Shown: positions 44,369-54,210 of the stretch, in pieces
How positions within the stretch are numbered: position 1 is the first letter of the stretch
How the letters are laid out: each line of letters opens with the position of its first letter
NCBI GenBank assembly: GCA_019359695.1
Contig: JAHHGV010000012.1
Location: 109,110 to 173,109 of the forward strand
Length of the DNA stretch: 64,000 nt
DNA from: Brasilonema angustatum HA4187-MV1
GTDB lineage: Bacteria > Cyanobacteriota > Cyanobacteriia > Cyanobacteriales > Nostocaceae
Direction of reading: 5' to 3'
Position numbers and translations under genes: made by a program
Notes under the pieces: generated by a model
What the model was told of the DNA's origin: nothing
The model's database searches: none
What the model saw: the letters and a program-made list of their open reading frames with translations, nothing else

Positions 44369-45235
44369 ATGGAAAATTCAAATCAAACAATTCTCGTGAC
44401 TGGCGCGACTGGCAACCAAGGCGGTGCGGTGGCGCGTCATCTTTTGCAGCGCGGAAATTTCACGGTTCGCGCTTTCGTGCGCGACCAAAACAAGCCCGCT
44501 GCCCAAGCACTCAAACAAGCGGGTGCAGAACTGGTAGAAGGAGATTTTAGCGATCGCGCTTCACTTGACCGCGCTCTGCAAGGTGCCTATGGCGTTTTTT
44601 CGTTGCAGACCTTCCTCAAAGGCGGATTGGAAGCTGAAGTTCGCGATGGCAAAAGGGTAGCAGATGCAGCAAAAGCGGCGGGTGTTCAGCATTTCGTCTA
44701 CAGTTCGGTAGGAAGCGCCGAACGCAACACGGGCATTCCGCATTTCGACAGTAAGTTTCAAGTCGAAGAATACATTCAATCGCTGGGTTTGCCTTACACG
44801 ATGATGCGTCCGGTTTTCTTTTTTTACAATTACAACGAAATGCGTCCGATGGTTGAAAAGGGAACGCTTTCCCAGCCGCTTAGTCCCGAGACGAAATTGC
44901 AGCAACTTTCCGAAGAAGATTACGGGGAAATGGTCGCCGAGGTTTTCTCACGTCCCGCAGATTTCTTGAACCGCGAAAAGGAAGTCGCCAGTGTGGACAT
45001 GAGCATGACCCAAATCGCTGCCGCGTTCAGCCGCGTTCTGGGCAAAACCGTTAACTACCAACAAATTCCGTTTGAAGCGTTTGAGCAGCAAGCTGGAGAG
45101 GAGGTGACCATCATGTTTCGCTGGTTAGAGAACTTTGGCTACAAGGCAGATTTGGATCAGTTGAAACGCGAGTTTCCTGCCCCGACTGACTTTGAGTCCT
45201 ATTTGCGCGACCACAACTGGGCAAAACCAGCCTGA
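44369..45235 (+). CDS. NmrA/HSCARG-like NAD(P)-binding protein
   Basis: 288 residues of the atypical short-chain dehydrogenase family. The dinucleotide-binding loop is 'ILVTGATGNQGGAVARHLLQ', then 'VRAFVRDQNKPAAQAL' and 'GAELVEGDFSD'. The 'FVYSSVGSAERNTGIPHF' block is typical; the catalytic Tyr-x-x-x-Lys is not clear, so it may sense the redox state rather than act as an enzyme. Divergent from a LysR gene that probably controls it. The higher GC content than its neighbours and its codon choice (cgc, gcg) hint at transfer. Confidence 0.88.
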   Translation: MENSNQTILVTGATGNQGGAVARHLLQRGNFTVRAFVRDQNKPAAQALKQAGAELVEGDFSDRASLDRALQGAYGVFSLQTFLKGGLEAEVRDGKRVADAAKAAGVQHFVYSSVGSAERNTGIPHFDSKFQVEEYIQSLGLPYTMMRPVFFFYNYNEMRPMVEKGTLSQPLSPETKLQQLSEEDYGEMVAEVFSRPADFLNREKEVASVDMSMTQIAAAFSRVLGKTVNYQQIPFEAFEQQAGEEVTIMFRWLENFGYKADLDQLKREFPAPTDFESYLRDHNWAKPA

Positions 45236-45290
45236 AACGCGTCTGCTGTTGGGTCAAACAATAGATTGTTCACTTGAAGAAAACAGGTAT

Positions 45291-45977
45291 TTACTCAGGT
45301 ATTACTGTGTCCTGAAAATCCACACCACTAAGGTTGGCTCCCCTGAGTTTCGCTCCCTCAAGCTTAGCTCCTCTGAGATTAGCTCCTGCTAAGTTCGCTC
45401 CTTGGAGGTTAGTCCATCTCAAGTCAGCTTTACTCAAGTCAGCTTCACTCAAATTAGCTCGTAACAAGTATGCACCACTAAGGTGAGCTTGCCTGAGATT
45501 AGCTTTGTACAAGTCAGCTTTGTAAAGGTAAGCGCCAATCACTTCTGCTTCGTACAGGTTTGCCTGACTTAAGTCAGCCGCAATTAAGTTCGCTGCGATT
45601 AAGTTTGCAAAACAGAGGTTAGCACGAATTAGCTTTGCATGACCCAAATCGGCATCTCTCAAGTTAGCGCCTTTCAACTCAGTCCCAATCAAGTTAGCCT
45701 CACACAGGAAAGCGCCTTTGAGATTCGCCTCAGTCAAATCAGCTCCAATCAGATTGGCATGACTTAAATCAGCTTGTGTCAGTGTAGCAGCGCTTAAGTT
45801 AGCAACACTGAAGTTAGCAGCGCTTAAATTGGCTTTTATGAGGTTGGCTCTGTAGAGGTTAGCGCCATTGAGTTCAGCATCTCTAAGATCTGGTTCAATT
45901 TGGGGATTTCTCCTTCTCCACTCATTCCATGCCAGCGCACCTATTTCTAGTAAAGCTTCATGCTGAAGATTTGCCAT
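45291..45977 (-). CDS. Pentapeptide repeat protein
   Basis: 228 residues. After a short N-terminal segment ('MANLQHEALLEIGALAWNEW') the rest is pentapeptide repeat A(D/N)LxX ('LNGANLYRANLIKANL', 'ANLSEADLSKADLRWTNLQG'), folding into a right-handed quadrilateral helix. Function is unknown. It starts 3 bp after the CcmP stop codon, so it is translated with a carboxysome gene, an unusual neighbour that may hint at a scaffolding role. Confidence 0.92.
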   Translation of the reverse strand: MANLQHEALLEIGALAWNEWRRRNPQIEPDLRDAELNGANLYRANLIKANLSAANFSVANLSAATLTQADLSHANLIGADLTEANLKGAFLCEANLIGTELKGANLRDADLGHAKLIRANLCFANLIAANLIAADLSQANLYEAEVIGAYLYKADLYKANLRQAHLSGAYLLRANLSEADLSKADLRWTNLQGANLAGANLRGAKLEGAKLRGANLSGVDFQDTVIPE

Positions 45978-45980
45978 GTT

Positions 45981-46622
45981 CTACTCCTGACGCCCACTCT
46001 GAGAATTTACCCGACCAGCTACATTTTCAATCGCCGTTAATGCTCCTTGAGCACCTGCAAGAATATCTTGTTCTGATCCACCTAAGTAAAGCCGTCCAAA
46101 GCTCCCTACAGGTTGAACCGCAAGGATATTAATCGCCGCCGCTTTCTCCGCTTCATTCGCAGCCAGTGCAGCATAAGCAGCAGGCTCAACTTCTAATACA
46201 TACAGTGTTTGCCCTGCTAGCAGCATTTGTCCCCGGTTCGTGCGATTGAGAAGCTGTGCTTGGTAAGCATCAATGTTACGGATAATCTGGTTAGAGACAA
46301 CACGCGGTTTGAGAGATTCGTGTTTTTGGACTCCTAGTGTCGCCAAAATGGCTTGACCAGCAGCTCGCGTTTCGCCTTGGGAACTAGAATGAATTTCCAA
46401 TAGACCGTACAGTCGTTCGACGACCAGTGCTCCCGGACGGACAGAGGCTGCTTTCAATGCAACATCCGTAATCCGATTAATTTCGATACCAGGAGAGATT
46501 TCAATCCATAGCGATGTATCGCCTGGTAATGGCAAGAAACCTTGAGAGACTGTTCCCATATATGCTGCATGTTGAGGTTGCAGGTTGTCAAGAAATACGA
46601 AACTGCGTAGTTCTATTCCCAA
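45981..46622 (-). CDS. ccmP: Carboxysome shell protein CcmP (tandem BMC)
   Basis: 213 residues, a tandem-domain shell protein. Its opening '[20 protein letters not shown]' and '[20 protein letters not shown]' match the CcmP of Synechococcus elongatus, which forms double-layered trimers with a gated central pore in the beta-carboxysome shell. The second BMC half has '[20 protein letters not shown]'. Translation begins with TTG (46622), where the homologs' Met lies, preceded by GGAG; no better start exists. CcmP is commonly outside the main ccmKLMNO cluster. Metabolite passage through the shell is its presumed role. Confidence 0.9.
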   Translation of the reverse strand: MGIELRSFVFLDNLQPQHAAYMGTVSQGFLPLPGDTSLWIEISPGIEINRITDVALKAASVRPGALVVERLYGLLEIHSSSQGETRAAGQAILATLGVQKHESLKPRVVSNQIIRNIDAYQAQLLNRTNRGQMLLAGQTLYVLEVEPAAYAALAANEAEKAAAINILAVQPVGSFGRLYLGGSEQDILAGAQGALTAIENVAGRVNSQSGRQE

Positions 46623-46719
46623 GGTTGTGCTCCAGTCATAAAGGCAAAAGTTATCTGTTGCAATATGTTAAGTGCAACCAACCTTAAACTACCATAGGCT
46701 GGGTACTAGAATTGCTGGG

Positions 46720-48372
46720 TTACGAAGTTTGTTTTTCAGTATCCTTTTCCCCTACACCCCTAGTTCTGGTCATTCGCGCTTGTTGTTGAGCCGCGCTCTT
46801 TTTCAAACCCAAAGAACGTAGAATTTGGACAGCAGCCATTTCACCTGTTCTACAACCACCTTCCATATAACCTTGGAATTTTTGGGAGCAATGTTCGCCA
46901 GCAAAAAATAGATTACCTACATTTTCTTGTTCAGCTCCTGCAATTGTTGTCCACTGTCCAACAAGATAGCAAGCATAGGAGGCTCTTGTATAAGGTTCTG
47001 TGGGCCAATACGCACGAATAGCTTGACCTTTGCGCACACTAGGAATTCCTGGGAATATCTTTTCTAATTGTGTGAGCAGTTTTTGAGCTTGAGATTCAGC
47101 GGAACCTTGCCCAAGAAGTAAACTGCTTTGACCGCCAGTAAAATTGGTGAGTAGACCACTTGAACCTGGTTGATAACGAGAAGCTTCGTAGATGTATTCA
47201 AAGTCTAAGTCGGTAGAGACAAATGCAGTTGAGTTATAGCGTGTGCGCCAGATGCGTTCTCGATAAGCGGTAATTAACTTGGCATTGTTACCATAACCTA
47301 GTTGAGCGATCGCCTTCTTTTTTACTTCTGGCAAATCTACATTTAACGAGACTTGACGCAAAGTACTAAAAGGTAGCGCCAGCAAAACTCGTTCATATGT
47401 TCGTTCAAAAGAGCGGTTACCAGAACGCAAACTGACTCGGTAACTGCCATCACTTCGAGTTGCGATCGCTTCTAATTCCGTTCCTGTTTCGATAGAATTG
47501 GTTAAAATTCGTGCTAATAAACGAGGGACTTGGTCATTTCCACCAACAATCTGAAAACGTTCATCACTTTCGGCACTAATCTGGAAGCTGTTCGGATCTG
47601 TGCCAATAAAAAGCAGCATATTTATACTAGACTGCTCCTTCGCTTCTCGACCGTATAAACCAGTATAAGCAGCTTGTATTCTCTGACTCAGAAGCGGGTG
47701 AACTTGCGCTGACTCTAAATACTGAGTGATAGAGGTATGATCTAACTTACTAGCAGCCTGATTGTGTGTGCGATAAGTAATAGGTGTCTTGCCGATAGCA
47801 GCTAAATCTCGCTTTATTTTTTGTACTAATGGAGCAAACCATTGTAGAGTTTCTTTTTCTGAGATGTGACGCCCTTGAAAATACGATGTTGATTGTATCA
47901 AATCCTTATCATCTGCATACAAATCTGCAATTTGCAAACCTAATTCCTGTGCCAGAGAGCGTAAGCTAGTATGGATTGTGTCAATAAATTCTCCACCCAA
48001 GTCTACGGGTATAGAAGTACCTAAAGCATTTTGTACTGTATATATCCGACCACCAATACGATTTCTTGCCTCAACAATATCCACAGGAACCCCTGCTTGA
48101 GAAAGGCGATAAGCAGCTACGAGTCCAGCAATTCCCGCACCTACTACCAAGACTTTAGGAATTGTGGCATATGCAACGCCGTCACCTCCATCATCCCACG
48201 TCACTGCACTGATGGCACTTGCTAATCCCAAGCCTCCATATATCAAGTGACGACGAGTGGTCTTTTGCTGGAGAATCTCAACTATTTCGTCCGCAGGAAT
48301 TCCTGTTTCTAAAGATACCTGAGTTATTTTGTAAGCTCGCTGTAAGAATGCCATCAACGCCGATCTCGCCAT
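46720..48372 (-). CDS. Flavin monoamine oxidase-family protein
   Basis: 550 residues. A twin-arginine-like 'TTRRHLIYGGLGLASAIS' at about 38-55 precedes the FAD domain 'KVLVVGAGIAGLVAAYRLSQ' with the GxGxxG dinucleotide loop and 'IVEARNRIGGRI'. The C-terminal 'NLFFAGEHCSQKFQGYMEGGCRTGE' is the typical amine-oxidase end. It oxidises an amine or L-amino acid to an aldehyde or keto acid plus H2O2; the substrate is unknown. The extra 38 residues before the Tat motif are unusual, and a helix 'YKITQVSLETGIPADEIVEI' precedes it. Confidence 0.85.
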   Translation of the reverse strand: MARSALMAFLQRAYKITQVSLETGIPADEIVEILQQKTTRRHLIYGGLGLASAISAVTWDDGGDGVAYATIPKVLVVGAGIAGLVAAYRLSQAGVPVDIVEARNRIGGRIYTVQNALGTSIPVDLGGEFIDTIHTSLRSLAQELGLQIADLYADDKDLIQSTSYFQGRHISEKETLQWFAPLVQKIKRDLAAIGKTPITYRTHNQAASKLDHTSITQYLESAQVHPLLSQRIQAAYTGLYGREAKEQSSINMLLFIGTDPNSFQISAESDERFQIVGGNDQVPRLLARILTNSIETGTELEAIATRSDGSYRVSLRSGNRSFERTYERVLLALPFSTLRQVSLNVDLPEVKKKAIAQLGYGNNAKLITAYRERIWRTRYNSTAFVSTDLDFEYIYEASRYQPGSSGLLTNFTGGQSSLLLGQGSAESQAQKLLTQLEKIFPGIPSVRKGQAIRAYWPTEPYTRASYACYLVGQWTTIAGAEQENVGNLFFAGEHCSQKFQGYMEGGCRTGEMAAVQILRSLGLKKSAAQQQARMTRTRGVGEKDTEKQTS

Positions 48373-48727
48373 TGCATTTGCCTTTATTGTTTATTGTTAT
48401 TTCAAGACAAAACACACCAGCTAGAACACCGATTGAGTATTCATAATTGTGACTAAAAAACCCGGTTTCTTCTTGTTGAATCAACCAAATTTCGGTCTTC
48501 CCAGTAACAGAAACCTGGTTTTTGGGATTAGTGAATCGGTGTTCTAGATAATTAGCTACTTTCATGAGTGTAACACCGTTCCTCTATAGTATTGAAATAG
48601 AACATTAGTTACCTATGCAAACATTAGGATAGAGTGTTGCAAAATAAAGAAAAAACCAGAGACTGAGCCTCTGGTAATATTTGGATAAAAGCAATTTCGA
48701 TCAAAAAGTATTGTAAAAATATATAAA
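48373..48727. other. Intergenic region, no gene seen
   Basis: 355 bp between the amine oxidase and the cupin gene. It contains a repeat-like stretch (aaacccggtttcttcttgtt and gaaacctggtttttgg) that resembles the dispersed 'aagaaaccgggtttct' class, and otherwise AT-rich DNA. Confidence 0.55.
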
Positions 48728-49069
48728 TTAACTCTCGTCTCGACCGTGAACTTCAGCAGGTGGACTGGTTGCCTCAACAGCGGTAAATGGTTCTAGAATT
48801 TTGTAAGTGTGGGATGCTCCTTTTGGCACTACCCAGGAATTTCCAGGCTCTAATGAAACGACTTGACCTTCAATATGCAACTCGGCACGACCACTGATGA
48901 CATAACCAACAGTTTCATATTCCCGTGTTGCGGGTTCTTTGGATTCATCAGGTTGTTCGTTCTCCCAAAGACGCATTGAAACAGATTTACCAGATGCAAG
49001 ATACTTTTGACCCTGTTGACCTTTGGGAGAATGGGCGGAGTCTACTTTTTTAACGCTTGTGTCAGACAT
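48728..49069 (-). CDS. Cupin-domain protein
   Basis: 113 residues, a single cupin barrel. 'REYETVGYVISGRAELHIEG' and 'LEPGNSWVVPKGASHTYKIL' are the two cupin motifs; the His/Glu ligands are partly changed (Glu and one His visible), so metal binding is uncertain. The ATG at 49069 has GAGGAAACA before it. It is likely to be a small stress-related protein, given the nearby oxidoreductases and stress genes. Substrate unknown. Confidence 0.8.
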   Translation of the reverse strand: MSDTSVKKVDSAHSPKGQQGQKYLASGKSVSMRLWENEQPDESKEPATREYETVGYVISGRAELHIEGQVVSLEPGNSWVVPKGASHTYKILEPFTAVEATSPPAEVHGRDES

Positions 49070-49114
49070 ATTTGTTTCCTCAGTTAGGTTTATATCTGGG
49101 TGTGTAGAAAAAAA

Positions 49115-49172
49115 AACCAATGACTAATGACTCATGACTAATGACTCATGACTAATGACTCATGACTAATGA
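49115..49172. repeat. Tandem heptamers (TGACTAA/TGACTCA)
   Basis: Four 14-bp units of atgactaatgactc separate the cupin and Gfo/Idh genes almost to the stop codon of the latter. Similar ttagtcattagtcatgagtca units recur at 50357-50385 and at 8540-8570. Confidence 0.85.
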
Positions 49173-50357
49173 CTAAACTTTGATGGTTTTGCCTGTGCGG
49201 GCTGCTTCGTAAATAAGCTGCATAAGTTTAACGTCTTGTAAGCCTTCTTCGCCGGGAGTTTTGGGTTGTTTGTTCTGTATGATGGACTCGGATAAGTGAT
49301 CTATCTCTAGGGCGAACTGATTGTTGTCTTCAATTTTTTGCTCTTGGTTACCGTTTTTGCTTTTTATAATCAAGCGATGTTTGTAGTAATCTGTGGCTGG
49401 ATCTAATTCCAAGACGGCGTCAGACCCGAAAACTTGTATCCGTTTGGTATTGGAGTAGCCGTAGCTGGAGCTGCAGTTAGCAAGAACGCCGCTAGGAAAA
49501 CGTAGCACGAAGTTGACATTTTCCTCGACTTCCCGAAACCGGGGGTCGTTAGGGGTACTGTATATCATGGCACTAATTGCTACAGGTTCATCGCCTGTGA
49601 TGTACCGTGCTGCTTGTAAGCTGTAGATACCAATGTCGTAGAGAGAACCGCCGCCAGCTAATTTTTTTTGCACGCGCCACCGATCTTGAGGTTCTTTGGG
49701 GTTGAGGTTTCGTCCGTGATCTGAGGTAATTAACTTGAGCTTACCTAGTTTTCCACTACGAGCAAGTTCAATGGCTGCGAGGTTGTATGGTTCGTATTGG
49801 GCGCGGTAAGCAATCATCAATTTGCGGTTTGCTTTTTTTGCCGCATCAATCATTGCTTGGCATTCTGCTACAGTAATCGCCATCGGCTTTTCACACATTA
49901 TGTGTTTGCCTGCTTGCACTCCACGAATAGTGTATTCCGCATGTAACGCGTTGGGTAAGATGATATAAATAATATCTACTTCCGGGTTATTGCGGATAGA
50001 GTCATAGTTCTGGTAATTGTAAATATTTTTGGGGTTGACGCTGTATTGCTGGGCATACTTTTCGGCTTTGGCGCGATCGCCACTCACCAATGCTACCAAC
50101 TTCGACTTCTTGCACTCTGCAAACGAGGGCATTATCTGTTTGGTGGCAAACTCACCTAAACCAACAATTGCCCATCCGAGCTTTTTTTCCGGAGATAAAG
50201 AAGGTTCATTGGATGGCGCTGGTGCTGCTTGGGCTAGAATACGGGTGGGTTTGATAATGTTTCCGACTGCCCCAACAACACTCAGTCCCATGAACCCAAA
50301 ACCTGCCTTATATAAAAGAGCACGCCGAGATAGTTCTTTTTTTACAGAGTCAAACAT
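49173..50357 (-). CDS. Tat-exported Gfo/Idh/MocA oxidoreductase
   Basis: 394 residues. The N-terminus 'LSRRALLYKAGFGFMGLSVVG' is a twin-arginine signal. The mature part opens with the Rossmann loop 'LGWAIVGLGEFATKQIMPSF' and contains the Gfo/Idh 'GKHIMCEKPMAITVAECQAM' block with the conserved Glu-Lys-Pro. Such enzymes bind NAD(P)(H) tightly and oxidise or reduce sugars in the periplasm; the closest known relative is glucose-fructose oxidoreductase. No partner is adjacent except the zinc alcohol dehydrogenase gene on the same strand 95 bp upstream. Confidence 0.88.
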   Translation of the reverse strand: MFDSVKKELSRRALLYKAGFGFMGLSVVGAVGNIIKPTRILAQAAPAPSNEPSLSPEKKLGWAIVGLGEFATKQIMPSFAECKKSKLVALVSGDRAKAEKYAQQYSVNPKNIYNYQNYDSIRNNPEVDIIYIILPNALHAEYTIRGVQAGKHIMCEKPMAITVAECQAMIDAAKKANRKLMIAYRAQYEPYNLAAIELARSGKLGKLKLITSDHGRNLNPKEPQDRWRVQKKLAGGGSLYDIGIYSLQAARYITGDEPVAISAMIYSTPNDPRFREVEENVNFVLRFPSGVLANCSSSYGYSNTKRIQVFGSDAVLELDPATDYYKHRLIIKSKNGNQEQKIEDNNQFALEIDHLSESIIQNKQPKTPGEEGLQDVKLMQLIYEAARTGKTIKV

Positions 50358-50452
50358 AGTTAGTCATTAGTCATGAGTCATTGGTTCGCCAGTTCCTTAC
50401 AGTGGGAGACCGGTAAGGGTCATTTGCAGCAAAGCACAAATGATCAATGCCC

Positions 50453-51622
50453 TTATGGTTTCAATACAACTTTGATGCAGTTGTCTTTCTTATCCTTGAA
50501 AATTTCGTAACCGTGAGGTGCTTGTTCTAGAGGTAAGCTATGGGTGATAATAAATGATGGGTCAATGTCGCCATTCTGGATGTGCTCAAGTAAAGGACGT
50601 AAATACTTATGGACGTGAGTTTGTCCCGTCTTAATGGTCAAACCTTTGTTCACAACAGCACCCATTGGCACTTTGTCCACAAAGCCTCCGTAAACACCCG
50701 GAATTGATACATGACCGCCTTTACGACAAGAAAGAAGCACTTGGCGCAAGGCTGTAGGTCTGTCTGTTTCTAGACGTACTGCTTGCTTTGCTTTGTCGTA
50801 TAACGCCATAAAGTCTGTGCCGTGCGCTTCCATTCCTACTGCATCCATCACAGCATCAGGACCACGACCCCCTGTCATTTCTTTAAGGGCTTCACCAACA
50901 TCCACTTCTTCGTAGTTGAGGACTTCTGCTTTGCCGTATTCTTTCGCCATTTGTAGGCGTTCGGGGACACGGTCAATGGCGATCACACGCTCTGCACCCA
51001 GCAAATAAGCGCTCCTGATGGCGAACTGCCCAACTGGCCCACAACCCCAGATAGCAACGATATCACCAGGTTGGATGTTACAGTTTTCCGCTGCCATGTA
51101 ACCAGTCGGAAAAATATCTGTCAAAAATAGTACCTGTTCATCCGTTAAACCATCAGGTATTTTGAACAAGCCTACATCGGCAAAGGGAACTCTGGCGTAT
51201 TCTGCTTGACCTCCAGCGTAACCACCTAACATATGGGAGTAACCAAATAGACCTGATGGTGAATAACCCATCAACTTTTCTGCCATCCAACTATTGGGGT
51301 TGGAGTTGTCACACAGGGACCAGTAATCATGTTTGCAAAAATAGCAGTTACCACAGGCTATTGTGAAGGGAACGACAACGCGATCGCCCACTTTAATATT
51401 TTTTACTGCACTACCAACTTCAACGACTTCCCCCATGAATTCATGACCGAGGATATCCCCCTTTTCCATTGTGGGGATGTAGCCGTTGTAAAGATGCAAA
51501 TCAGAGCCGCAAATTGCCGTCGAGGTAATTTTGACAATAGCATCTCGTGGGTTAATGATTTTGGGGTCTGGTACCGTTTCGACTCGCACATCGTTAGCAC
51601 CATGCCAGCAAACTGCTTTCAT
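50453..51622 (-). CDS. Zinc-dependent alcohol/formaldehyde dehydrogenase-like enzyme
   Basis: 389 residues of the medium-chain dehydrogenase family. The catalytic zinc site is formed by Cys in '[12 protein letters not shown]', His/Glu in '[15 protein letters not shown]'; the structural zinc Cys are '[16 protein letters not shown]'. The NAD domain has '[20 protein letters not shown]'. It resembles glutathione-independent formaldehyde dehydrogenases, but the substrate is unproved. It lies in a row of redox genes on the minus strand. Confidence 0.9.
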   Translation of the reverse strand: MKAVCWHGANDVRVETVPDPKIINPRDAIVKITSTAICGSDLHLYNGYIPTMEKGDILGHEFMGEVVEVGSAVKNIKVGDRVVVPFTIACGNCYFCKHDYWSLCDNSNPNSWMAEKLMGYSPSGLFGYSHMLGGYAGGQAEYARVPFADVGLFKIPDGLTDEQVLFLTDIFPTGYMAAENCNIQPGDIVAIWGCGPVGQFAIRSAYLLGAERVIAIDRVPERLQMAKEYGKAEVLNYEEVDVGEALKEMTGGRGPDAVMDAVGMEAHGTDFMALYDKAKQAVRLETDRPTALRQVLLSCRKGGHVSIPGVYGGFVDKVPMGAVVNKGLTIKTGQTHVHKYLRPLLEHIQNGDIDPSFIITHSLPLEQAPHGYEIFKDKKDNCIKVVLKP

Positions 51623-51698
51623 AGTCTTTAGTCCTTAATAATTGCTGATTCGTCATTATGGTGTAGGGAGTTACCGTACCCTACACCATAGACTCTAC

Positions 51699-52220
51699 TT
51701 ATCTGACTCTGGCAGAATCTTGATAGTATCCTTCTCGTCTTCCAGTTACTGGTTCAACAGTATTTTCAACTTTTTTTTCAGTTGACCTCAAAAATTCTTT
51801 TGTAGCGCGAGGAGGTTCTTGATCAAGATTGAGTTTTTCGCGGATATTCTCAGCAGCTCCTTTTAAGGGGTTTGAACCACTATTTTGAGATAGCTTATTG
51901 CCTTTGCTGAAATTGTCCTCATCGGGTGTTGCGTTGTAATGAGTAGCTTCTGGAGTTTTTACGGCATCACCCACTTTGTTGACTTTTTCGCGGACATTAT
52001 CAGCAGTTTCTTTTAAGTTCTGTTTTGTTTTGTCAACTACGTTGTTGTCGTTGTGATTAATTCTGCCAGCGCCTTCAGGTGTTCCTTTGTAATAAACACC
52101 TTGTGGGCTGCTTACGGTGTCATTAGCTTGGGCTTGTAATGCGCCATAGCCAAAAGCTTGCGTGACGAAAAATGTTAATCCAACTAGAAAAACTGTCAAA
52201 ATCTTACGTAAGCCAGTCAT
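51699..52220 (-). CDS. Exported hydrophilic stress-type protein, unknown family
   Basis: 173 residues with a signal peptide ('ILTVFLVGLTFFVTQAFGYG', cleavage probably after 'LQA'). The mature part is very hydrophilic, lacks Cys, and repeats short segments of the form 'NLKETADNVREKVNKVGDA' and 'GAAENIREKLNLDQ', with 'YKGTPEGAG' and 'YNATPDEDN' as parallel motifs. This repeat pattern is helix-rich and resembles LEA/CsbD-like desiccation proteins, though I do not recognise a named family. Neighbouring genes are stress-related. Confidence 0.7.
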   Translation of the reverse strand: MTGLRKILTVFLVGLTFFVTQAFGYGALQAQANDTVSSPQGVYYKGTPEGAGRINHNDNNVVDKTKQNLKETADNVREKVNKVGDAVKTPEATHYNATPDEDNFSKGNKLSQNSGSNPLKGAAENIREKLNLDQEPPRATKEFLRSTEKKVENTVEPVTGRREGYYQDSARVR

Positions 52221-52376
52221 ACAAAATCTCCGTTTTTTTTCCTTTTCAGTCAGATAATATGCTCATCATAATATCTGAAAATACTATGAATAAGTTACTA
52301 TATCTGAAACTTTTTATTGCAGTTTTTTTTGCATTCAAAGTCATTCGTCGCTAGTCAAAGTTATTAACTAACAACT

Positions 52377-52850
52377 TCATTTTTCGCCTGTTGGTTGTCC
52401 CTCATTAGTCGCAATTTCGCCTGCTTCCATTAACATCTTGAAACGGCGTAAATCATCACCTATTTGCTGTTCTGGTTCTTCACCCAAAAATTTAGCAAAT
52501 ACAGATGCTAAAACACCACCAGGCGGGTTATATTGAAGAACAACTTTGACCTCAGTTCCACGATCACCAGGCGCTTTTTTGAAGCGGACAAAACCAGAGT
52601 TGTCAACATCTGCACCTTGTACTGAAGTCCAATAAATAAATTCGTTTTCCCGGTCTTCAATAATATTTGCATCCCACTCCACACTTCCACCCAAAGGTGC
52701 ATTTGCGATCCAGTGAGAACGCTTATTATCGTACACTTTCACAGACTTGAGATGCTTCATAAAATTGGGCAGATTCTCGAAGTTATGCCAAAAGCGGTAA
52801 AGCTCGTCTGCCCCCTTATCAATCGTGACCGTCTTTTCCACTTTTATCAC
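52377..52850 (-). CDS. SRPBCC (START-like) family protein
   Basis: 157 residues of the polyketide cyclase/dehydrase-type START fold: 'VTIDKGADELYRFWHNFENL' and 'PNFMKHLKSVKVYDNKRSHW', with the closing helix 'RRFKMLMEAGEIATNEG'. These proteins bind hydrophobic ligands in a beta-barrel/helix cavity. The start is GTG (52850). Relatives of this short stand-alone form cluster with stress genes in soil and terrestrial bacteria. Ligand unknown. Confidence 0.85.
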   Translation of the reverse strand: MIKVEKTVTIDKGADELYRFWHNFENLPNFMKHLKSVKVYDNKRSHWIANAPLGGSVEWDANIIEDRENEFIYWTSVQGADVDNSGFVRFKKAPGDRGTEVKVVLQYNPPGGVLASVFAKFLGEEPEQQIGDDLRRFKMLMEAGEIATNEGQPTGEK

Positions 52851-53118
52851 TTGACTTATGCCTCCGCCAATTACTTGCTGTGCTGATTTAATTGTGCTTC
52901 GTTGTATGTGATATTACTCTGATAAATCAGTCTACTTTCTGACAATAGCGGTTCTTCACGACAAAAATTACGCCGCCTTCTAAGAAAACGGCAAGCCCTC
53001 CTGCGTCATGCTGTCTCACCGCTCAAAAGACGTCTACTAGTCGAGTTTGCTCGCAAGGGCAGAGTGGCTACTCCCCAAAGGTACGATACCCCGCCCAGGT
53101 GCTTGTTCCACAAAGACG

Positions 53119-54210
53119 TTACATTGACACAGCAGATCCTGTAGTCGGTTTAGCAGGCTTGACGTCTGCACCCACCCGAGTCCGATACAGCTCTACCAGT
53201 TGCTGCTCGTCTGTCAACAGGTCTTTGTGAATTTGTGTGAACATTGCAGTTGATACTGGGTCAGTCGTTGCTGGTATCAAGTTGCCAATATCACCAATAC
53301 CCGTTTGCACATCGCCCAACGCAGATCGCAACTGATAGATATCGTCACTTCCTGTAAGAGCGGTTTTGACTTTCGCGTACTGGTTAGCAATATTTGCTGC
53401 TAAAGAAGGTTTTTCGCTTAGTTCATTTAGACGCGCTTCCAAAAATTCGATGTGGCGCTGTTTATTACTAATCATCTGCTGAAACAGAGATTTTATTTGT
53501 GCATCAGATTCTTTCTCTGAGTACTTCTCCAACGCTTCTTGGGAATAACGTTCACCAGAAAGAGCTGTATTCAAAGCCTTAACAACCTCACCCTTGGTAG
53601 AACCACCCCAAGCATTAGCCAATTTCCACCATTCGGCTTTTGGATCTCTCTCATCTGGTAAAGCCGCATCTTTACCACCATAACCCAAACGACTCAATAA
53701 AGCTGTGGTGAAAATTGGCAAATCTCCGGGTTGACGTGAAGTAATCAAATTTCCGTCAACTACTAAAGGCTCATCTACATAGTTAGCACCAGCATTAATT
53801 ATATCTTTGCGAATTGCTAAGAAACCAGTGGCTTGTTTTCCTTTGAGTAAGTCGCCTTCAATTAGAAGTTGTAGTCCGTGGCAAACAGCAGCTATTAATT
53901 TTCCTTGCTGCATCGCTTCTTGCACAAATCTGACAGTATTGGGGTTGAGCCGCATTTTATCGGGAGCCACACCACCGGGAATGACTACAGCATCAAATTC
54001 AGAAGCTATTGCTTCAGTTGTAGTCCCGTCGGCTTGCTTAGAAACTTTCCCTTGTTTCCCTTTATAAGTTTCGTTAACACGAGAACCAAGGACAACGACT
54101 TCCATTCCCGCTTGCTTTAATGCATTGAATGGTACTTGAAATTCTGCATCTTCTACATCATTTTCGATGAGGATAGCAACTTTTTTGTTTCCACTACTAT
54201 TGTTGACCAT
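53119..54210 (-). CDS. DJ-1/PfpI protein fused to a ferritin-like helical domain
   Basis: 363 residues. The N-terminal DJ-1/PfpI domain (to about 185) has the nucleophile Cys in 'GKLIAAVCHGLQLLIEGDLL' and the 'VVIPGGVAPDKMRLNP' loop, as in stress deglycases/proteases. The C-terminal 170 residues form a four-helix domain like ferritin-like DUF2383 ('ALNTALSGERYSQEALEKY', 'IKSLFQQMISNKQRHIEFL'). The fusion suggests a general-stress protein. No signal peptide. Confidence 0.85.
   Translation of the reverse strand: MVNNSSGNKKVAILIENDVEDAEFQVPFNALKQAGMEVVVLGSRVNETYKGKQGKVSKQADGTTTEAIASEFDAVVIPGGVAPDKMRLNPNTVRFVQEAMQQGKLIAAVCHGLQLLIEGDLLKGKQATGFLAIRKDIINAGANYVDEPLVVDGNLITSRQPGDLPIFTTALLSRLGYGGKDAALPDERDPKAEWWKLANAWGGSTKGEVVKALNTALSGERYSQEALEKYSEKESDAQIKSLFQQMISNKQRHIEFLEARLNELSEKPSLAANIANQYAKVKTALTGSDDIYQLRSALGDVQTGIGDIGNLIPATTDPVSTAMFTQIHKDLLTDEQQLVELYRTRVGADVKPAKPTTGSAVSM

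Noticed and set aside
48278..48565. 95-codon minus-strand frame
   Set aside because: It overlaps the start of the amine oxidase gene and a dispersed aaaccgggtttct-type repeat; no recognisable features.
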